In this document: one piece after another, positions 28,585 through 36,906 of the stretch | Layout: each line of letters starts with the position of its first letter | How positions within the stretch are numbered: the stretch's first letter is position 1 | Assembly (NCBI GenBank): GCA_000155435.1 | Contig: DS990263.1 | Location: 422,300-486,299, forward strand | Length of the DNA: 64,000 nucleotides | Direction of reading: 5' to 3' | Source: Clostridiales bacterium 1_7_47FAA | GTDB taxonomy: Bacteria; Bacillota; Clostridia; Lachnospirales; Lachnospiraceae | The notes under the pieces: model-generated | Seen by the model: only the letters and a program-made list of their open reading frames with translations | What the model was told of the DNA's origin: nothing | Database searches by the model: none | Position numbers and translations under genes: made by a program

Positions 28585-30024
28585 ATGAATCGGAATATAA
28601 TTATGTATATGCTGGGCTGGATAATGAACATTGAGGCCCTGTTTATGATGCTGCCTGTTCTGACAGCTGCTGTTTATAAGGAAAACATCGGTTTTATCTA
28701 TCTTGGGGTGGCGGTTGTATGCGGACTGTTAGGCATTGCCTGTACCAGGAAAAAACCGAAGACGAAAATGTTCTTTGCAAGGGAAGGGTTTGTGACCGTA
28801 TCCCTTGGCTGGATAGTATTGAGTTTTTTCGGCTGTATGCCCTTTGTCATCAGCGGGGAAATACCGCATATCATTGATGCCATGTTTGAGATTGTCTCCG
28901 GTTTTACCACCACCGGATCCAGTATCATCCCAAAGGTTGAGGATTTATCCAAGGCATCCCTGATGTGGAGAAGCTTTTCCCACTGGATTGGCGGCATGGG
29001 GATCCTGGTATTCATCCTTGCCATCCTTCCCATGGCAGGGGATTATAATATGCATATCATGCGTGCGGAGAGCCCGGGGCCTTCTGTGGGAAAGCTGGTG
29101 CCAAAGATAAGGATTACGGCCAAGCTTCTGTACACTATTTATTTCTGCATGACGATTGTGATGATGATTTTGCTCCTGATAGGGAAAATGCCCCTGTTTG
29201 ACAGTATCTGCATGAGCTTTGGCGCGGCCGGTACAGGAGGCTTTGCCTGCCGTAATTCAGGACAGGCTGATTATACCGTGTACCAGCAGGGGGTCATTAC
29301 CGTGTTCATGCTGCTGTTTGGCGTGAACTTTAACGTGTACTATCTGATGCTGATACGTAAGCCAAAGGATGCGTTCCGGTGTGAGGAGCTGAGGGGATAT
29401 CTGGCCATTGTCGTGATTGCCATCCTCCTTATCACCATTAACATACGATCTCTTTTCCCGAGCCTGTTCATGGCCTTCCACCAGGCGGCCTTCCAGGTTT
29501 CATCCATCATCACAACCACGGGATATTCCACCATTGATTATAATGTATGGCCGGAATTTTCCAAGAGCATACTCCTGCTTATCATGTTCATCGGCGCCTG
29601 TGCCGGAAGTACGGGCGGGGGTATGAAGGTATCCCGTATCATGATTGCATTTAAAGAAATCAAAAAAGAAATGGCATCCGTCATCCATCCGCGCAGTGTC
29701 AAGGTACTGAAGTATGAAGGAAAGCCCCTGGAACACAACACCCTGCGTTCCCTCAATGCCTATATCATTGTGTATTTCATGATATTTGCAATTTCCACGC
29801 TGATCATCAGCCTGGACAATTTTGATTTCATGACGTCCTTTTCAGCGGTGGCTGCCAATTTAAACAACATCGGGCCGGGGATGTCCGTGGTTGGTCCGGC
29901 TTCCAACTATTCCATGATGTCCTATCTGAGCAAGACAATCCTCATATTCGACATGCTTGCAGGAAGGCTGGAACTGTTCCCCATGCTGGTGCTCCTGTCA
30001 CCAGGAACCTGGAAACGCAGCTGA
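28585..30024 (+). CDS. trkH: Trk potassium uptake membrane subunit TrkH
   Basis: 479 residues, about ten to twelve membrane segments. The four selectivity P-loops are partly visible: GFTTTGSS, AAGTGGFACRNSG, ITTTGYSTIDY and ANLNNIGPGM, each with the typical Gly of Trk/Ktr/HKT transporters, and FIGACAGSTGGGMKVSRI. It forms the K+ pathway regulated by TrkA. The two genes form an operon; no further gene follows on it for 125 bases. Confidence 0.97.
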   Translation: MNRNIIMYMLGWIMNIEALFMMLPVLTAAVYKENIGFIYLGVAVVCGLLGIACTRKKPKTKMFFAREGFVTVSLGWIVLSFFGCMPFVISGEIPHIIDAMFEIVSGFTTTGSSIIPKVEDLSKASLMWRSFSHWIGGMGILVFILAILPMAGDYNMHIMRAESPGPSVGKLVPKIRITAKLLYTIYFCMTIVMMILLLIGKMPLFDSICMSFGAAGTGGFACRNSGQADYTVYQQGVITVFMLLFGVNFNVYYLMLIRKPKDAFRCEELRGYLAIVVIAILLITINIRSLFPSLFMAFHQAAFQVSSIITTTGYSTIDYNVWPEFSKSILLLIMFIGACAGSTGGGMKVSRIMIAFKEIKKEMASVIHPRSVKVLKYEGKPLEHNTLRSLNAYIIVYFMIFAISTLIISLDNFDFMTSFSAVAANLNNIGPGMSVVGPASNYSMMSYLSKTILIFDMLAGRLELFPMLVLLSPGTWKRS

Positions 30025-30156
30025 TGCAGTGGGGATTGGCGGTATCACAGGATTGCATGTAATTGTGAAATGTAAGTGAAAAATCAGCGGCCTTCCTTGA
30101 CTGATCCTGACGGGTATTGTATGCTTTTTTTATCCATGGATTAAGGAGGGATGCAG

Positions 30157-30957
30157 TTGACAGGAAAAACTGGAATACGGATCCGAAAAGGGATTCACAA
30201 ATTAATATACACCGTAAGCGCGTTCCTGCTGTCAGCGGTGATTGCCAGCGGGACAGCGGCAGCGCAGACTAAGGGAAATGGGCAGGATGCTGCCGGTGAA
30301 GGCCTGGCGGCGTCAGGATGGGAACAAGAGGGATTACCGGATGGACAGGCTGCGGCAGATCCGGGTGCGGACGGACAGATTCAGGCAGATCTTGACACGG
30401 ACGGACAGATCCAGGCAGAATCGGGGACGGCAGGACAGGCCGCGGCAGAAGCAGTGGCCGGACAGGAGGACATGCCTGAGATATATGGGCGCGGGAGCTA
30501 TGTCATCGGACGGGACATGCCCCCTGGTGAGTATGCCGTGTTTACGGAAGATACTTCGGGGAACCGTGCATTTTCCTCCAGCACCCTTACTTTATATAAG
30601 AATGATTCAGATGAAAAAAAGATTGGAACCTTCCGTTTCCAGCACCACGGCCTGATTACCCTTTATAATGGCCAGCATCTGATCCTGTCAAAGGGGTACG
30701 CAGTACTGGCGGACCAGGCAGGCATTACCCCCGGACCCACAGGAATGTATAAGGCAGGACGTGATATGGAGCCTGGGACCTACCGTCTGACACCCCTTAC
30801 ATCCGACGGCGCCCACTATGCCTTGTATAACGACGTGCGCTATTACTATGATTACATGGACGATTACCAGACCTTCTTCCAGCCGGTGGAGGTAACGGTG
30901 GCAGAAGGACAGTATATAGAACTGATGGATGTCAGCGCAATAGAAAAAGTAAATTAG
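30157..30957 (+). CDS. Exported protein with two GxYxxGxDMxPGxY repeats, function unknown
   Basis: About 266 residues from TTG 30157. AAGGAGGG abuts the in-frame ATG at 30151 with no spacing but lies 6 bases before the TTG, so TTG is the better start. A signal peptide covers about the first 35 residues (ending SGTAAAQ). A low-complexity acidic linker with tandem DGQIQA(D/E) follows, then two related beta domains, each opening with a motif: GSYVIGRDMPPGEYAVF (about 114-129) and GMYKAGRDMEPGTYRL (about 196-211). Similar motifs occur in other Firmicute secreted proteins of unknown role. Not in an obvious operon. Confidence 0.7.
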   Translation: MTGKTGIRIRKGIHKLIYTVSAFLLSAVIASGTAAAQTKGNGQDAAGEGLAASGWEQEGLPDGQAAADPGADGQIQADLDTDGQIQAESGTAGQAAAEAVAGQEDMPEIYGRGSYVIGRDMPPGEYAVFTEDTSGNRAFSSSTLTLYKNDSDEKKIGTFRFQHHGLITLYNGQHLILSKGYAVLADQAGITPGPTGMYKAGRDMEPGTYRLTPLTSDGAHYALYNDVRYYYDYMDDYQTFFQPVEVTVAEGQYIELMDVSAIEKVN

Positions 30958-30980
30958 CTGAAAAATAGTGGAAATTCCTG

Positions 30981-31009
30981 TTGACATCAGCAGATGGAAA
31001 TGCTATTAT
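30981..31009 (+). promoter_or_regulatory. Promoter of the L21 ribosomal operon
   Basis: Consensus TTGACA (30981-30986), a 17-base spacer ending in TGC, and TATTAT (31004-31009). It lies 108 bases before rplU, leaving room for a leader. Confidence 0.85.
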
Positions 31010-31017
31010 AATCAAGT

Positions 31018-31102
31018 ATGCCGCACAGCGAGGTTCTAAGATTCTGCCCATTTGTCTGAGGACAGGGAAGCAGGGACACCGAAGCTGGCGAGTAATGATT
31101 AT
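31018..31102 (+). promoter_or_regulatory. Probable ribosomal protein L21 leader
   Basis: The roughly 85-base untranslated region between the rplU promoter and its ribosome site contains short pairable segments (for example around 31059-31078). Firmicutes carry an L21 autoregulatory leader at this site. Assignment is from position and was not confirmed by a structure match. Confidence 0.4.
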
Positions 31103-31116
31103 AGGAGGTGCCTTTC

Positions 31117-31425
31117 ATGTACGCGATTATAGCAACAGGCGGAAAGCAGTACAAGGTAGCAGAAGGCGATGTCATTAAGGTAGAGAGACTGGGCGCAGGC
31201 GCAGGCGAGACCGTAACATTTGACCAGGTGCTGGTTGTTAACAACGGCGAGCTGCAGATTGGATGCCCAACCGTATCCGGAGCAACTGTTACAGCAACAG
31301 TTGAGAAGGAAGGTAAGGCTAAGAAAGTTATCGTTTACAAGTATAAGAGGAAAACTGGCTATCATAAGAAGAACGGCCACAGACAGCTTTATACCCAGGT
31401 TAAGATTGACAAGATCAATGCTTAA
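31117..31425 (+). CDS. rplU: 50S ribosomal protein L21
   Basis: 102 residues beginning [14 protein letters not shown], the family signature, with the C-terminal [15 protein letters not shown] rRNA-binding segment. The ATG at 31117 follows AGGAGGTG by 6 bases. First gene of the L21-Prp-L27 cluster. Confidence 0.98.
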   Translation: MYAIIATGGKQYKVAEGDVIKVERLGAGAGETVTFDQVLVVNNGELQIGCPTVSGATVTATVEKEGKAKKVIVYKYKRKTGYHKKNGHRQLYTQVKIDKINA

Positions 31426-31436
31426 TCGTAAATGAT

Positions 31437-31784
31437 ATGATTAAAGCAACCGTATTAAAAGATTCCACAGATTCAGGCAATGTCATCTACAGGGGAATCG
31501 TGATGGAGGGACATGCTGGTTATGCAGAGGAAGGTGAGGATATCATCTGTGCTGCTGTATCTGCATTAGCCCTGAACTTTTTTAACTCGGTGGAGGCATT
31601 TACGGAAGATGAATTTGAAGGCGGGGCAGGCCAGGAGGACGTACAGTTCGAATTTTGCTTCACTTCAGATATAAGTCCTGAGTCACAGCTCCTTATGAAT
31701 TCTCTTGTTCTGGGATTACGGAATATTGAGAAGGATTACGGGAAATCATATATTAATGTCAAGTATAAGGAAAGTCCACGATAA
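31437..31784 (+). CDS. prp: Ribosomal-processing cysteine protease Prp
   Basis: 115 residues. The catalytic His lies in MEGHAGYAEEGEDI and the catalytic Cys in DIICAAVSALA, the conserved Prp (YsxB) arrangement. Prp removes the N-terminal extension of L27 in Firmicutes, and the substrate gene is 33 bases downstream with an intact cleavage motif. Eleven bases separate it from rplU. Confidence 0.95.
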   Translation: MIKATVLKDSTDSGNVIYRGIVMEGHAGYAEEGEDIICAAVSALALNFFNSVEAFTEDEFEGGAGQEDVQFEFCFTSDISPESQLLMNSLVLGLRNIEKDYGKSYINVKYKESPR

Positions 31785-31817
31785 AATACATCGTGGAAAA
31801 GCAAGGAGGTGTAACAC

Positions 31818-32108
31818 ATGTTAAAGATGAACCTTCAATTATTCGCTCATAAGAAAGGTGTTGGTTCTACCAAGAACGGTAGAGACTCTGAGTCCCAGAG
31901 ACTTGGCGCCAAGAGGGCTGACGGACAGTTCGTACTGGCAGGCAACATCCTGTACAGACAGCGCGGAACCCATATCCATCCTGGCAACAACGTAGGCAGA
32001 GGTAATGATGATACCTTATTTGCTTTAGTAGACGGAGTTGTTAAGTTTGAGAGGAAGGGCAGAGACAGGAAGCAGGTTTCTGTATATCCAAGGGCAATCA
32101 ACGAATAA
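31818..32108 (+). CDS. rpmA: 50S ribosomal protein L27 with Prp-cleavable N terminus
   Basis: 96 residues. The N terminus [14 protein letters not shown] carries the Prp cleavage site between Phe9 and Ala10; the mature protein begins [15 protein letters not shown] and reaches the peptidyl-transferase centre. Ribosome site AAGGAGGTG. A strong terminator follows at 32118. Confidence 0.98.
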   Translation: MLKMNLQLFAHKKGVGSTKNGRDSESQRLGAKRADGQFVLAGNILYRQRGTHIHPGNNVGRGNDDTLFALVDGVVKFERKGRDRKQVSVYPRAINE

Positions 32109-32117
32109 TTTCGAAGG

Positions 32118-32149
32118 GCTCCATACTTGGCGTATGGAGCTCTTTTTTC
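32118..32149 (+). terminator. Rho-independent terminator after rpmA
   Basis: Perfect 9-base stem (32118-32126 with 32132-32140), 5-base loop, then TCTTTTTTC. It separates the L21-L27 transcript from obgE, so obgE onward may depend on read-through or its own promoter. Confidence 0.9.
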
Positions 32150-32197
32150 TTCAACGGGAATATCCTGTTGGGGACAACACCACAGGAGGTGCTATGT

Positions 32198-33487
32198 ATG
32201 TTTGCCGATAGTGCAAAAATATTTATTAAATCCGGCAAGGGCGGAGACGGTCATGTGTCATTCAGGCGCGAGCTTTACGTCCCCAACGGCGGTCCTGACG
32301 GAGGCGATGGAGGACGGGGCGGAGACGTCATTTTCCAGGTGGACAAAGGTAAGAACACACTGGTGGATTTCCGCCATGTCCGCAAATACATTGCCAGGGA
32401 CGGGGAACAGGGCGGCAAGAAGCGCTGCCATGGAGCGGATGCAGAAGACCTGATAGTAAAGGTGCCTGAAGGTACCGTGATTAAGGATTTTGAATCTGGC
32501 AAGGTCATTGCCGATATGTCAGGGGATAACCAGCGGGAGGTAATCCTCCGGGGCGGCAAGGGCGGCCTTGGAAACATGCATTTTGCAACATCAACCATGC
32601 AGGTACCCAAATACGCCCAGCCGGGGCAGCCGGGAGCCGAACTGTTTGTACAGTTAGAGCTTAAGGTGATTGCGGACGTGGGACTGGTAGGATTTCCCAA
32701 TGTTGGAAAGTCCACACTGCTGTCCGTTGTGAGCAATGCAAAGCCTGAAATTGCGAATTACCATTTTACAACCCTCAATCCCCATCTTGGCGTGGTAGAC
32801 CTGGGGGATGGCGCCGGTTTTGTCATGGCTGATATTCCAGGCCTTATCGAGGGGGCATCCGAAGGCGTGGGCCTGGGACATGCCTTCCTTAAACACATTG
32901 AGCGCACTAAAGTGCTGGTCCATGTGGTGGACGGCGCTTCCGTGGAGGGCCGTGACCCGCTGGAGGATATACGTACCATTAACAAAGAATTGGAGGCGTA
33001 TAACCCGGAACTGTTAAAGCGTCCCCAGGTCATTGCCGCCAACAAGATGGATGCCGTGTATTCAGAGGATGATTCCAATGAGATACTGGATGCGCTGAGG
33101 GCTGAATTTGAGCCAAAGGGCATCAAGGTATTTGCCATATCAGCTGTCAGCAGACAGGGGGTAAAGGAAATGCTTTACCATATCAATGACCTGTTAAAGA
33201 CAGTGGACGATGCACCGGTTGTGTTTGAAAAAGAATTCGAGATTGAGTACCAGGGTGACCGGAACCTTCCATATACTGTTTCCAAGGAAGAGGAAGGACT
33301 TTATGTGGTGGAAGGGCCAAGAATCGAGAAGATGCTGGGATACACCAATCTGGACTCTGAGAAAGGCTTTGATTTCTTCCAGAAATTCCTCAAGAATACA
33401 GGAATCCTTAAGGAACTGGAAGAGGCAGGCATCAAAGAAGGGGATACGGTCCGTATATATGGACTGGAGTTTGATTATTATAAGTAA
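32198..33487 (+). CDS. obgE: GTPase ObgE/CgtA
   Basis: 429 residues from the ATG at 32198, which has AGGAGGT 7 bases upstream. Gly-rich OBG fold (about 1-157; IFIKSGKGGDGHVSFRRE), GTPase domain with GFPNVGKST (about 165-173), DIPGLIEGASEG and NKMD, then a C-terminal OCT domain. It acts in late 50S assembly and stress signalling. Twelve bases before yhbY, so co-transcribed. Confidence 0.98.
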   Translation: MFADSAKIFIKSGKGGDGHVSFRRELYVPNGGPDGGDGGRGGDVIFQVDKGKNTLVDFRHVRKYIARDGEQGGKKRCHGADAEDLIVKVPEGTVIKDFESGKVIADMSGDNQREVILRGGKGGLGNMHFATSTMQVPKYAQPGQPGAELFVQLELKVIADVGLVGFPNVGKSTLLSVVSNAKPEIANYHFTTLNPHLGVVDLGDGAGFVMADIPGLIEGASEGVGLGHAFLKHIERTKVLVHVVDGASVEGRDPLEDIRTINKELEAYNPELLKRPQVIAANKMDAVYSEDDSNEILDALRAEFEPKGIKVFAISAVSRQGVKEMLYHINDLLKTVDDAPVVFEKEFEIEYQGDRNLPYTVSKEEEGLYVVEGPRIEKMLGYTNLDSEKGFDFFQKFLKNTGILKELEEAGIKEGDTVRIYGLEFDYYK

Positions 33488-33498
33488 AAGGAGTTAAT

Positions 33499-33798
33499 AT
33501 GACGAGTAAGCAGAGAGCCTATCTCAAAGGCCTGGCCATGAACATTGTTCCTGTGTTCCAGATTGGCAAATCCAGCCTTACGCCTGAAATCACACAGGCA
33601 GTGGATGAAGCCCTGGAAGCCAGGGAACTGATTAAAATCACGGTCCTTAAGAACTGTCTGGACGATGGCAGGTCCATTGCTGAGGTATTGGCAGAGCGCA
33701 CCCATTCACAGGTTGTGCAGGTAATCGGCAGGAAGATTGTACTTTACCGTCCGGCAAAGGAAGAGTCGAAACGTAAAATCGTGCTGCCTGAAAAATAA
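33499..33798 (+). CDS. yhbY: YhbY-family RNA-binding (CRM domain) protein
   Basis: 99 residues forming a single CRM domain: MTSKQRAYLKGLAMN, the GxxG-type loop FQIGKSSLTPEI, and a C-terminal strand VIGRKIVLYRP. The family binds pre-50S particles. Conserved neighbour of obgE and nadD; 15-base gap to nadD. Confidence 0.95.
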   Translation: MTSKQRAYLKGLAMNIVPVFQIGKSSLTPEITQAVDEALEARELIKITVLKNCLDDGRSIAEVLAERTHSQVVQVIGRKIVLYRPAKEESKRKIVLPEK

Positions 33799-33813
33799 GG
33801 GAGAGGGATTTCT

Positions 33814-34452
33814 ATGGCAAGGATAGGAATTCTGGGCGGGACATTTGACCCCATACACAACGGTCATCTGGAACTAGGGAAAAAGGCATACGAGGAATTC
33901 GGACTGGAACATGTCTGGTTCATGCCTTCCGGGATACCGCCCCACAAAAAGGATCATAGGATTACAGAGGGGAAGATGCGCCGGGACATGGTCCTGCTGG
34001 CAATCGCGGATATCCCCTGTTTTCTGTATTCGGATTTTGAAATGGAGCGGAAGGGCAATACTTATACGGCCCAGACCCTTACACTCCTGAAAAAGGAGCG
34101 CGGTGAGGACGAGTTCTATTTTATAATAGGCGCGGATTCACTGTACGAAATCGAACACTGGTATCATCCGGAGCTGGTGATGGGACAGGCCGTGCTTCTG
34201 GTGGCCGGGAGGGCATACAAGACCCGGCACAGGACCATGGAGGAGCAGATTGCCTATCTTTCCCATAAGTACGGCGCTGTTATTTACCCAATCCACTGTC
34301 CGCAGATGGATGTGTCATCTGAGAAAATCAGGTCCGCGGTGGCGGAGGGGCTGTCAATCAGCGGTCTGGTGCCGGAGCCTGTGGAGGAATACATCCGGTC
34401 CCATGGATTGTATACCGATAACGTGCTGCAATGCCAGTATGAGGATGTGTAA
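33814..34452 (+). CDS. nadD: Nicotinate-nucleotide adenylyltransferase
   Basis: 212 residues. The nucleotidyltransferase motif GGTFDPIHNGHLEL near the N terminus contains the T/HxGH signature, and the second motif is SSEKIRSAV. It transfers AMP from ATP to nicotinate mononucleotide in NAD synthesis. Ribosome site GGGAGAGGG. Ten bases before yqeK. Confidence 0.97.
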   Translation: MARIGILGGTFDPIHNGHLELGKKAYEEFGLEHVWFMPSGIPPHKKDHRITEGKMRRDMVLLAIADIPCFLYSDFEMERKGNTYTAQTLTLLKKERGEDEFYFIIGADSLYEIEHWYHPELVMGQAVLLVAGRAYKTRHRTMEEQIAYLSHKYGAVIYPIHCPQMDVSSEKIRSAVAEGLSISGLVPEPVEEYIRSHGLYTDNVLQCQYEDV

Positions 34453-34462
34453 GGAGGATTAT

Positions 34463-35074
34463 ATGGAGACACAATGCAGCCAGATCATGATGATGAGGAA
34501 AAAACTCAAGTCAAGACTGGACCCCATGCGCTATGAACATTCACTGAGTGTGTCATTTACCTGTATGAACCTGGCCATGCGCTATGATTATGATATGGAT
34601 AAGGCGGAACTGGCCGGTCTGATGCATGACTGTGGGAAACGTTATTCCGATGACGTAATATTGAGGAAATGCCTGAAACACGGGATTGAAGTGACGGAGG
34701 ATGAGCTGAAGGCCTTGCCGGTCCTTCACGCAAAGTACGGCGCCTGGCTGGCAGAACATAAATATCAGATAATGGACCGGGAAATCCTGGACGCCATTGC
34801 CTGCCATACAACCGGTAAAACTGATATGACCACCCTGGATAAAATCCTTTATATTGCGGACTATATCGAGCCAAGGCGTTATAAAGCAGAGAATCTTCCA
34901 ATCATACGGAAGATGGCATTCGAGGATCTGGATGACACCATGTATGCCATCCTGTCCGGAACCCTGGAATATCTGGATAAGAAGGGCGGGAACATCGACC
35001 CTATGACCGTAGAAGCATATGAATATTTTAAGAGGCTGAAAGGAGACAGCAATGAACTCAAAGGAAATGGTTAA
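34463..35074 (+). CDS. yqeK: YqeK-type HD-domain hydrolase (Ap4A hydrolase family)
   Basis: 203 residues from the ATG at 34463, chosen for AAGGAGGA just upstream; the open frame continues into nadD without a better start. HD motifs: YEHSLSVSFTC, the HD pair in GLMHDCGK, ACHTTG, and ADYIEPRR. YqeK proteins hydrolyse diadenosine tetraphosphate symmetrically. It overlaps rsfS by 23 bases. Confidence 0.95.
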   Translation: METQCSQIMMMRKKLKSRLDPMRYEHSLSVSFTCMNLAMRYDYDMDKAELAGLMHDCGKRYSDDVILRKCLKHGIEVTEDELKALPVLHAKYGAWLAEHKYQIMDREILDAIACHTTGKTDMTTLDKILYIADYIEPRRYKAENLPIIRKMAFEDLDDTMYAILSGTLEYLDKKGGNIDPMTVEAYEYFKRLKGDSNELKGNG

Positions 35075-35402
35075 ACTGGCATACAAGGCCCTGAGCGATA
35101 AAAAGGGGGAGGATATTAAAATCATCGATATCCAGTCCGTATCGGTCCTGGCTGACTACTTCATCATTGCCGATGGAAGCAACCCCAACCAGGTTCAGGC
35201 CATGGCGGATAACGTGGAAGAAATCCTGGGAAAAGAGGGCTGTGAGTGCAAACAGATTGAGGGCTATCAGAATGCAAACTGGATCCTCATGGATTATAAG
35301 GATGTGATTGTCCATATCTTCTGTAAGGAAGACAGGCTGTTCTATGATCTGGAACGGATCTGGAGGGATGGGAAGACGTTTGTGGACGTTGAGGAACTGT
35401 AG
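35052..35402 (+). CDS. rsfS: Ribosome silencing factor RsfS
   Basis: 116 residues of the DUF143/RsfS fold (KIIDIQSVSVLADYFIIADGSNPNQVQAMAD, then GYQNANWILMDYKDVIVHIF). It binds L14 and blocks subunit joining in starvation. Its start, with AAAGGAG upstream, lies within the end of yqeK, so it is the last gene of the obgE-rsfS run. Confidence 0.97.
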   Translation: MNSKEMVKLAYKALSDKKGEDIKIIDIQSVSVLADYFIIADGSNPNQVQAMADNVEEILGKEGCECKQIEGYQNANWILMDYKDVIVHIFCKEDRLFYDLERIWRDGKTFVDVEEL

Positions 35403-35416
35403 TCTTGAGAGGGACG

Positions 35417-35860
35417 CAAGGGAAGAGGGAGGCCGAGGGAGGGCGCAGACCGTCCTGCCCTGGTTCCTGGTTTCCGCGGTGGGCCGGACTGGAACGTGTT
35501 TGAAAATTCATTCCCGCCGTCTGCACGCCCCACTTCGCGGTATATTTGGCCCCAATTCAGTCAGCGTAGCCCGCTACGCCTCCAGCATCGGGACCAAATC
35601 TCCCACAAAGTGGGACGCACAGCCGACGGAAAGCAATTTTCAAACACGCTCTAAGGGGCCGGGATGCAAAAACAGAAGGTTCGCTGCCAATTACGGCGCA
35701 GGCTTGATGCCTGCCCCTCCATGGGCAGCCGGATTTGGGCGTGGAGCGCTCCAAATCCGCCTTCTGTTTTTGCATCCCGCCCCCTAAGTCCGGCCGAACC
35801 GCTCCAAATGTCACCAGGACAGGACGGTCTGCGCCCTCCCTCGGCCTCCCTCTTCCCTTG
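35417..35860. repeat. Nested palindromic (three-way) structured element
   Basis: A 444-base element right after rsfS with no credible gene. The outer arms 35417-35463 and 35814-35860 are complementary at 46 of 47 positions, with further pairing of 35475-35490 against 35788-35803. Inside are two side arms: 35495-35535 with 35608-35648 (33 of 41 pair, more with G.U) and 35661-35679 with 35760-35778 (19 of 19). Each side arm contains smaller hairpins. Single-stranded, this folds as a branched Y. It could be a mobile palindromic repeat or a large structured RNA; the open frames in it are by-products of the symmetry. Confidence 0.88.
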
Positions 35861-36022
35861 CTGTGTATTGGCGGCAGCTGGGATTGGGGAGCTGTATTCC
35901 ATTTCCATATGGTTCATGGATGATTTTGCTTGAGTGAAGGCAGATGGCTGTGGGGAGGCAGGATCCTGCTTTTTTGTTATATGCTGTTTTGAAGGATGGT
36001 CGCGATAGGGCTGAAAAAGAGG
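35861..36022. other. Short unassigned stretch between palindrome and lexA terminator
   Basis: No gene, promoter or known RNA recognised. A GCAGGATCCTGC palindrome followed by TTTTTT lies near 35967-35984, but its loop is very short for a terminator. Confidence 0.3.
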
Positions 36023-36052
36023 AAAGAGGGTTGCAGGAATGCAGCCCTCTTT
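36023..36052 (-). terminator. Terminator after lexA
   Basis: Arms 36023-36035 and 36040-36052 pair with one mismatch around a 4-base loop. On the minus strand the hairpin is followed by CCTCTTTTT. It lies 57 bases past the lexA stop. Confidence 0.8.
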
Positions 36053-36109
36053 TAAATAATCTGAATTATTACATCTAAATCATGAAATACAAATCATTAA
36101 CCTAATTAA

Positions 36110-36724
36110 TTACATCATACGTATAAGGCCGATTACCTTGCCCAGAATCTCCACATGGTCCGTGATGATGGGGTCCATGGCTTCGTTTTCCGGCTGCAGG
36201 CGGTAGTGGCCTTTTTCCTTGTAAAAGCGCTTGACGGTAGCGGAGTCGTCTACCAGTGCCACTACAATCTCACCGTTCAATGCGGTGGGGCACTGTTCTA
36301 TGATCAGCTGGTCGCCAGGCAGGATGCCGGCTCCGATCATGCTTTCACCCTTTACCTTTAACATGAATGTCTCTGCGTTGGGAAGGGCCTCGGCCGGGAA
36401 TGGGAAGTAATCCTCAATCCGTTCCTCTGCAAGGATGGGTTCCCCGGCAGCCACCGTGCCGATGAGCGGGATGTTGACCATCTCCCTGCGGTTGAAGTTG
36501 AAGGTGTCATCCAGGATCTCGATGGTCCTTGGCTTGGTTGGGTCGCGCCGTATGAATCCTTTTTCCTCCAGCGCTGAGAGGTGGGAGTGCACGGAAGATG
36601 TGGACTTTAAATGAACTGCTTCGCAGATCTCACGTACAGCGGGCGGATACCCCTTCTTAAGTATTGTTTCTTTTATGTATTCTAATATCTCCTGCTGTTT
36701 AGAAGTAATTTTATCCTGAGCCAT
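36110..36724 (-). CDS. lexA: SOS repressor LexA
   Basis: 204 residues from the ATG at 36724, preceded by AGGAGG; the longer open frame runs back into the promoter. N-terminal winged helix (1-70; VREICEAVHLKSTSSVHSHL recognition region), the autocleavage Ala93-Gly94 in TVAAGEP, and the Ser128 (GESMIGAG) / Lys165 (ATVKRF) dyad. Divergent from a yneA-like gene with three LexA boxes between them, one inside its own promoter, so it is autoregulated. Confidence 0.98.
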   Translation of the reverse strand: MAQDKITSKQQEILEYIKETILKKGYPPAVREICEAVHLKSTSSVHSHLSALEEKGFIRRDPTKPRTIEILDDTFNFNRREMVNIPLIGTVAAGEPILAEERIEDYFPFPAEALPNAETFMLKVKGESMIGAGILPGDQLIIEQCPTALNGEIVVALVDDSATVKRFYKEKGHYRLQPENEAMDPIITDHVEILGKVIGLIRMM

Positions 36725-36751
36725 ATTCAACCTCCTGCATTTTCTATTCTT

Positions 36752-36780
36752 ATAGTAACATATGTTCGGGTAAAATGCAA
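36752..36780 (-). promoter_or_regulatory. lexA promoter with embedded LexA box
   Basis: On the minus strand TTGCAT (plus 36775-36780), a 17-base spacer, TACTAT (plus 36752-36757). The first LexA box lies within the spacer and touches the -10. Confidence 0.75.
36756..36767. promoter_or_regulatory. LexA box 1
   Basis: TAACATATGTTC, one mismatch from the Firmicute palindrome GAACNNNNGTTC. It lies between the -35 and -10 of lexA. Confidence 0.75.
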
Positions 36781-36810
36781 ACCTTTGTTCGCTTTTTTGC
36801 CAGAAACCCA

Positions 36811-36839
36811 TTGACAAACATGTGTTCTGGTGCTATATT
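36811..36839 (+). promoter_or_regulatory. yneA-like gene promoter
   Basis: TTGACA (36811-36816), a 17-base spacer and TATATT (36834-36839). LexA box 2 fills the spacer and box 3 follows the start region. Confidence 0.85.
36816..36827. promoter_or_regulatory. LexA box 2
   Basis: AAACATGTGTTC, one mismatch from GAACNNNNGTTC, overlapping the end of the -35 and the spacer of the yneA-like promoter. Confidence 0.75.
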
Positions 36840-36853
36840 ATATACATACGAAA

Positions 36854-36865
36854 GAACACATGTTC
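36854..36865. promoter_or_regulatory. LexA box 3
   Basis: GAACACATGTTC, a perfect match to GAACNNNNGTTC, just downstream of the -10 of the yneA-like gene. Confidence 0.85.
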
Positions 36866-36906
36866 TGTAGTGCGCGCATAACGGAACCGCCTTAGGGAGG
36901 TTGCAT

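Noticed and set aside
35308-35933. Several 60-160 codon frames on both strands in the palindromic element
   Set aside because: They mirror each other because of the inverted repeats and none has a ribosome site or family.
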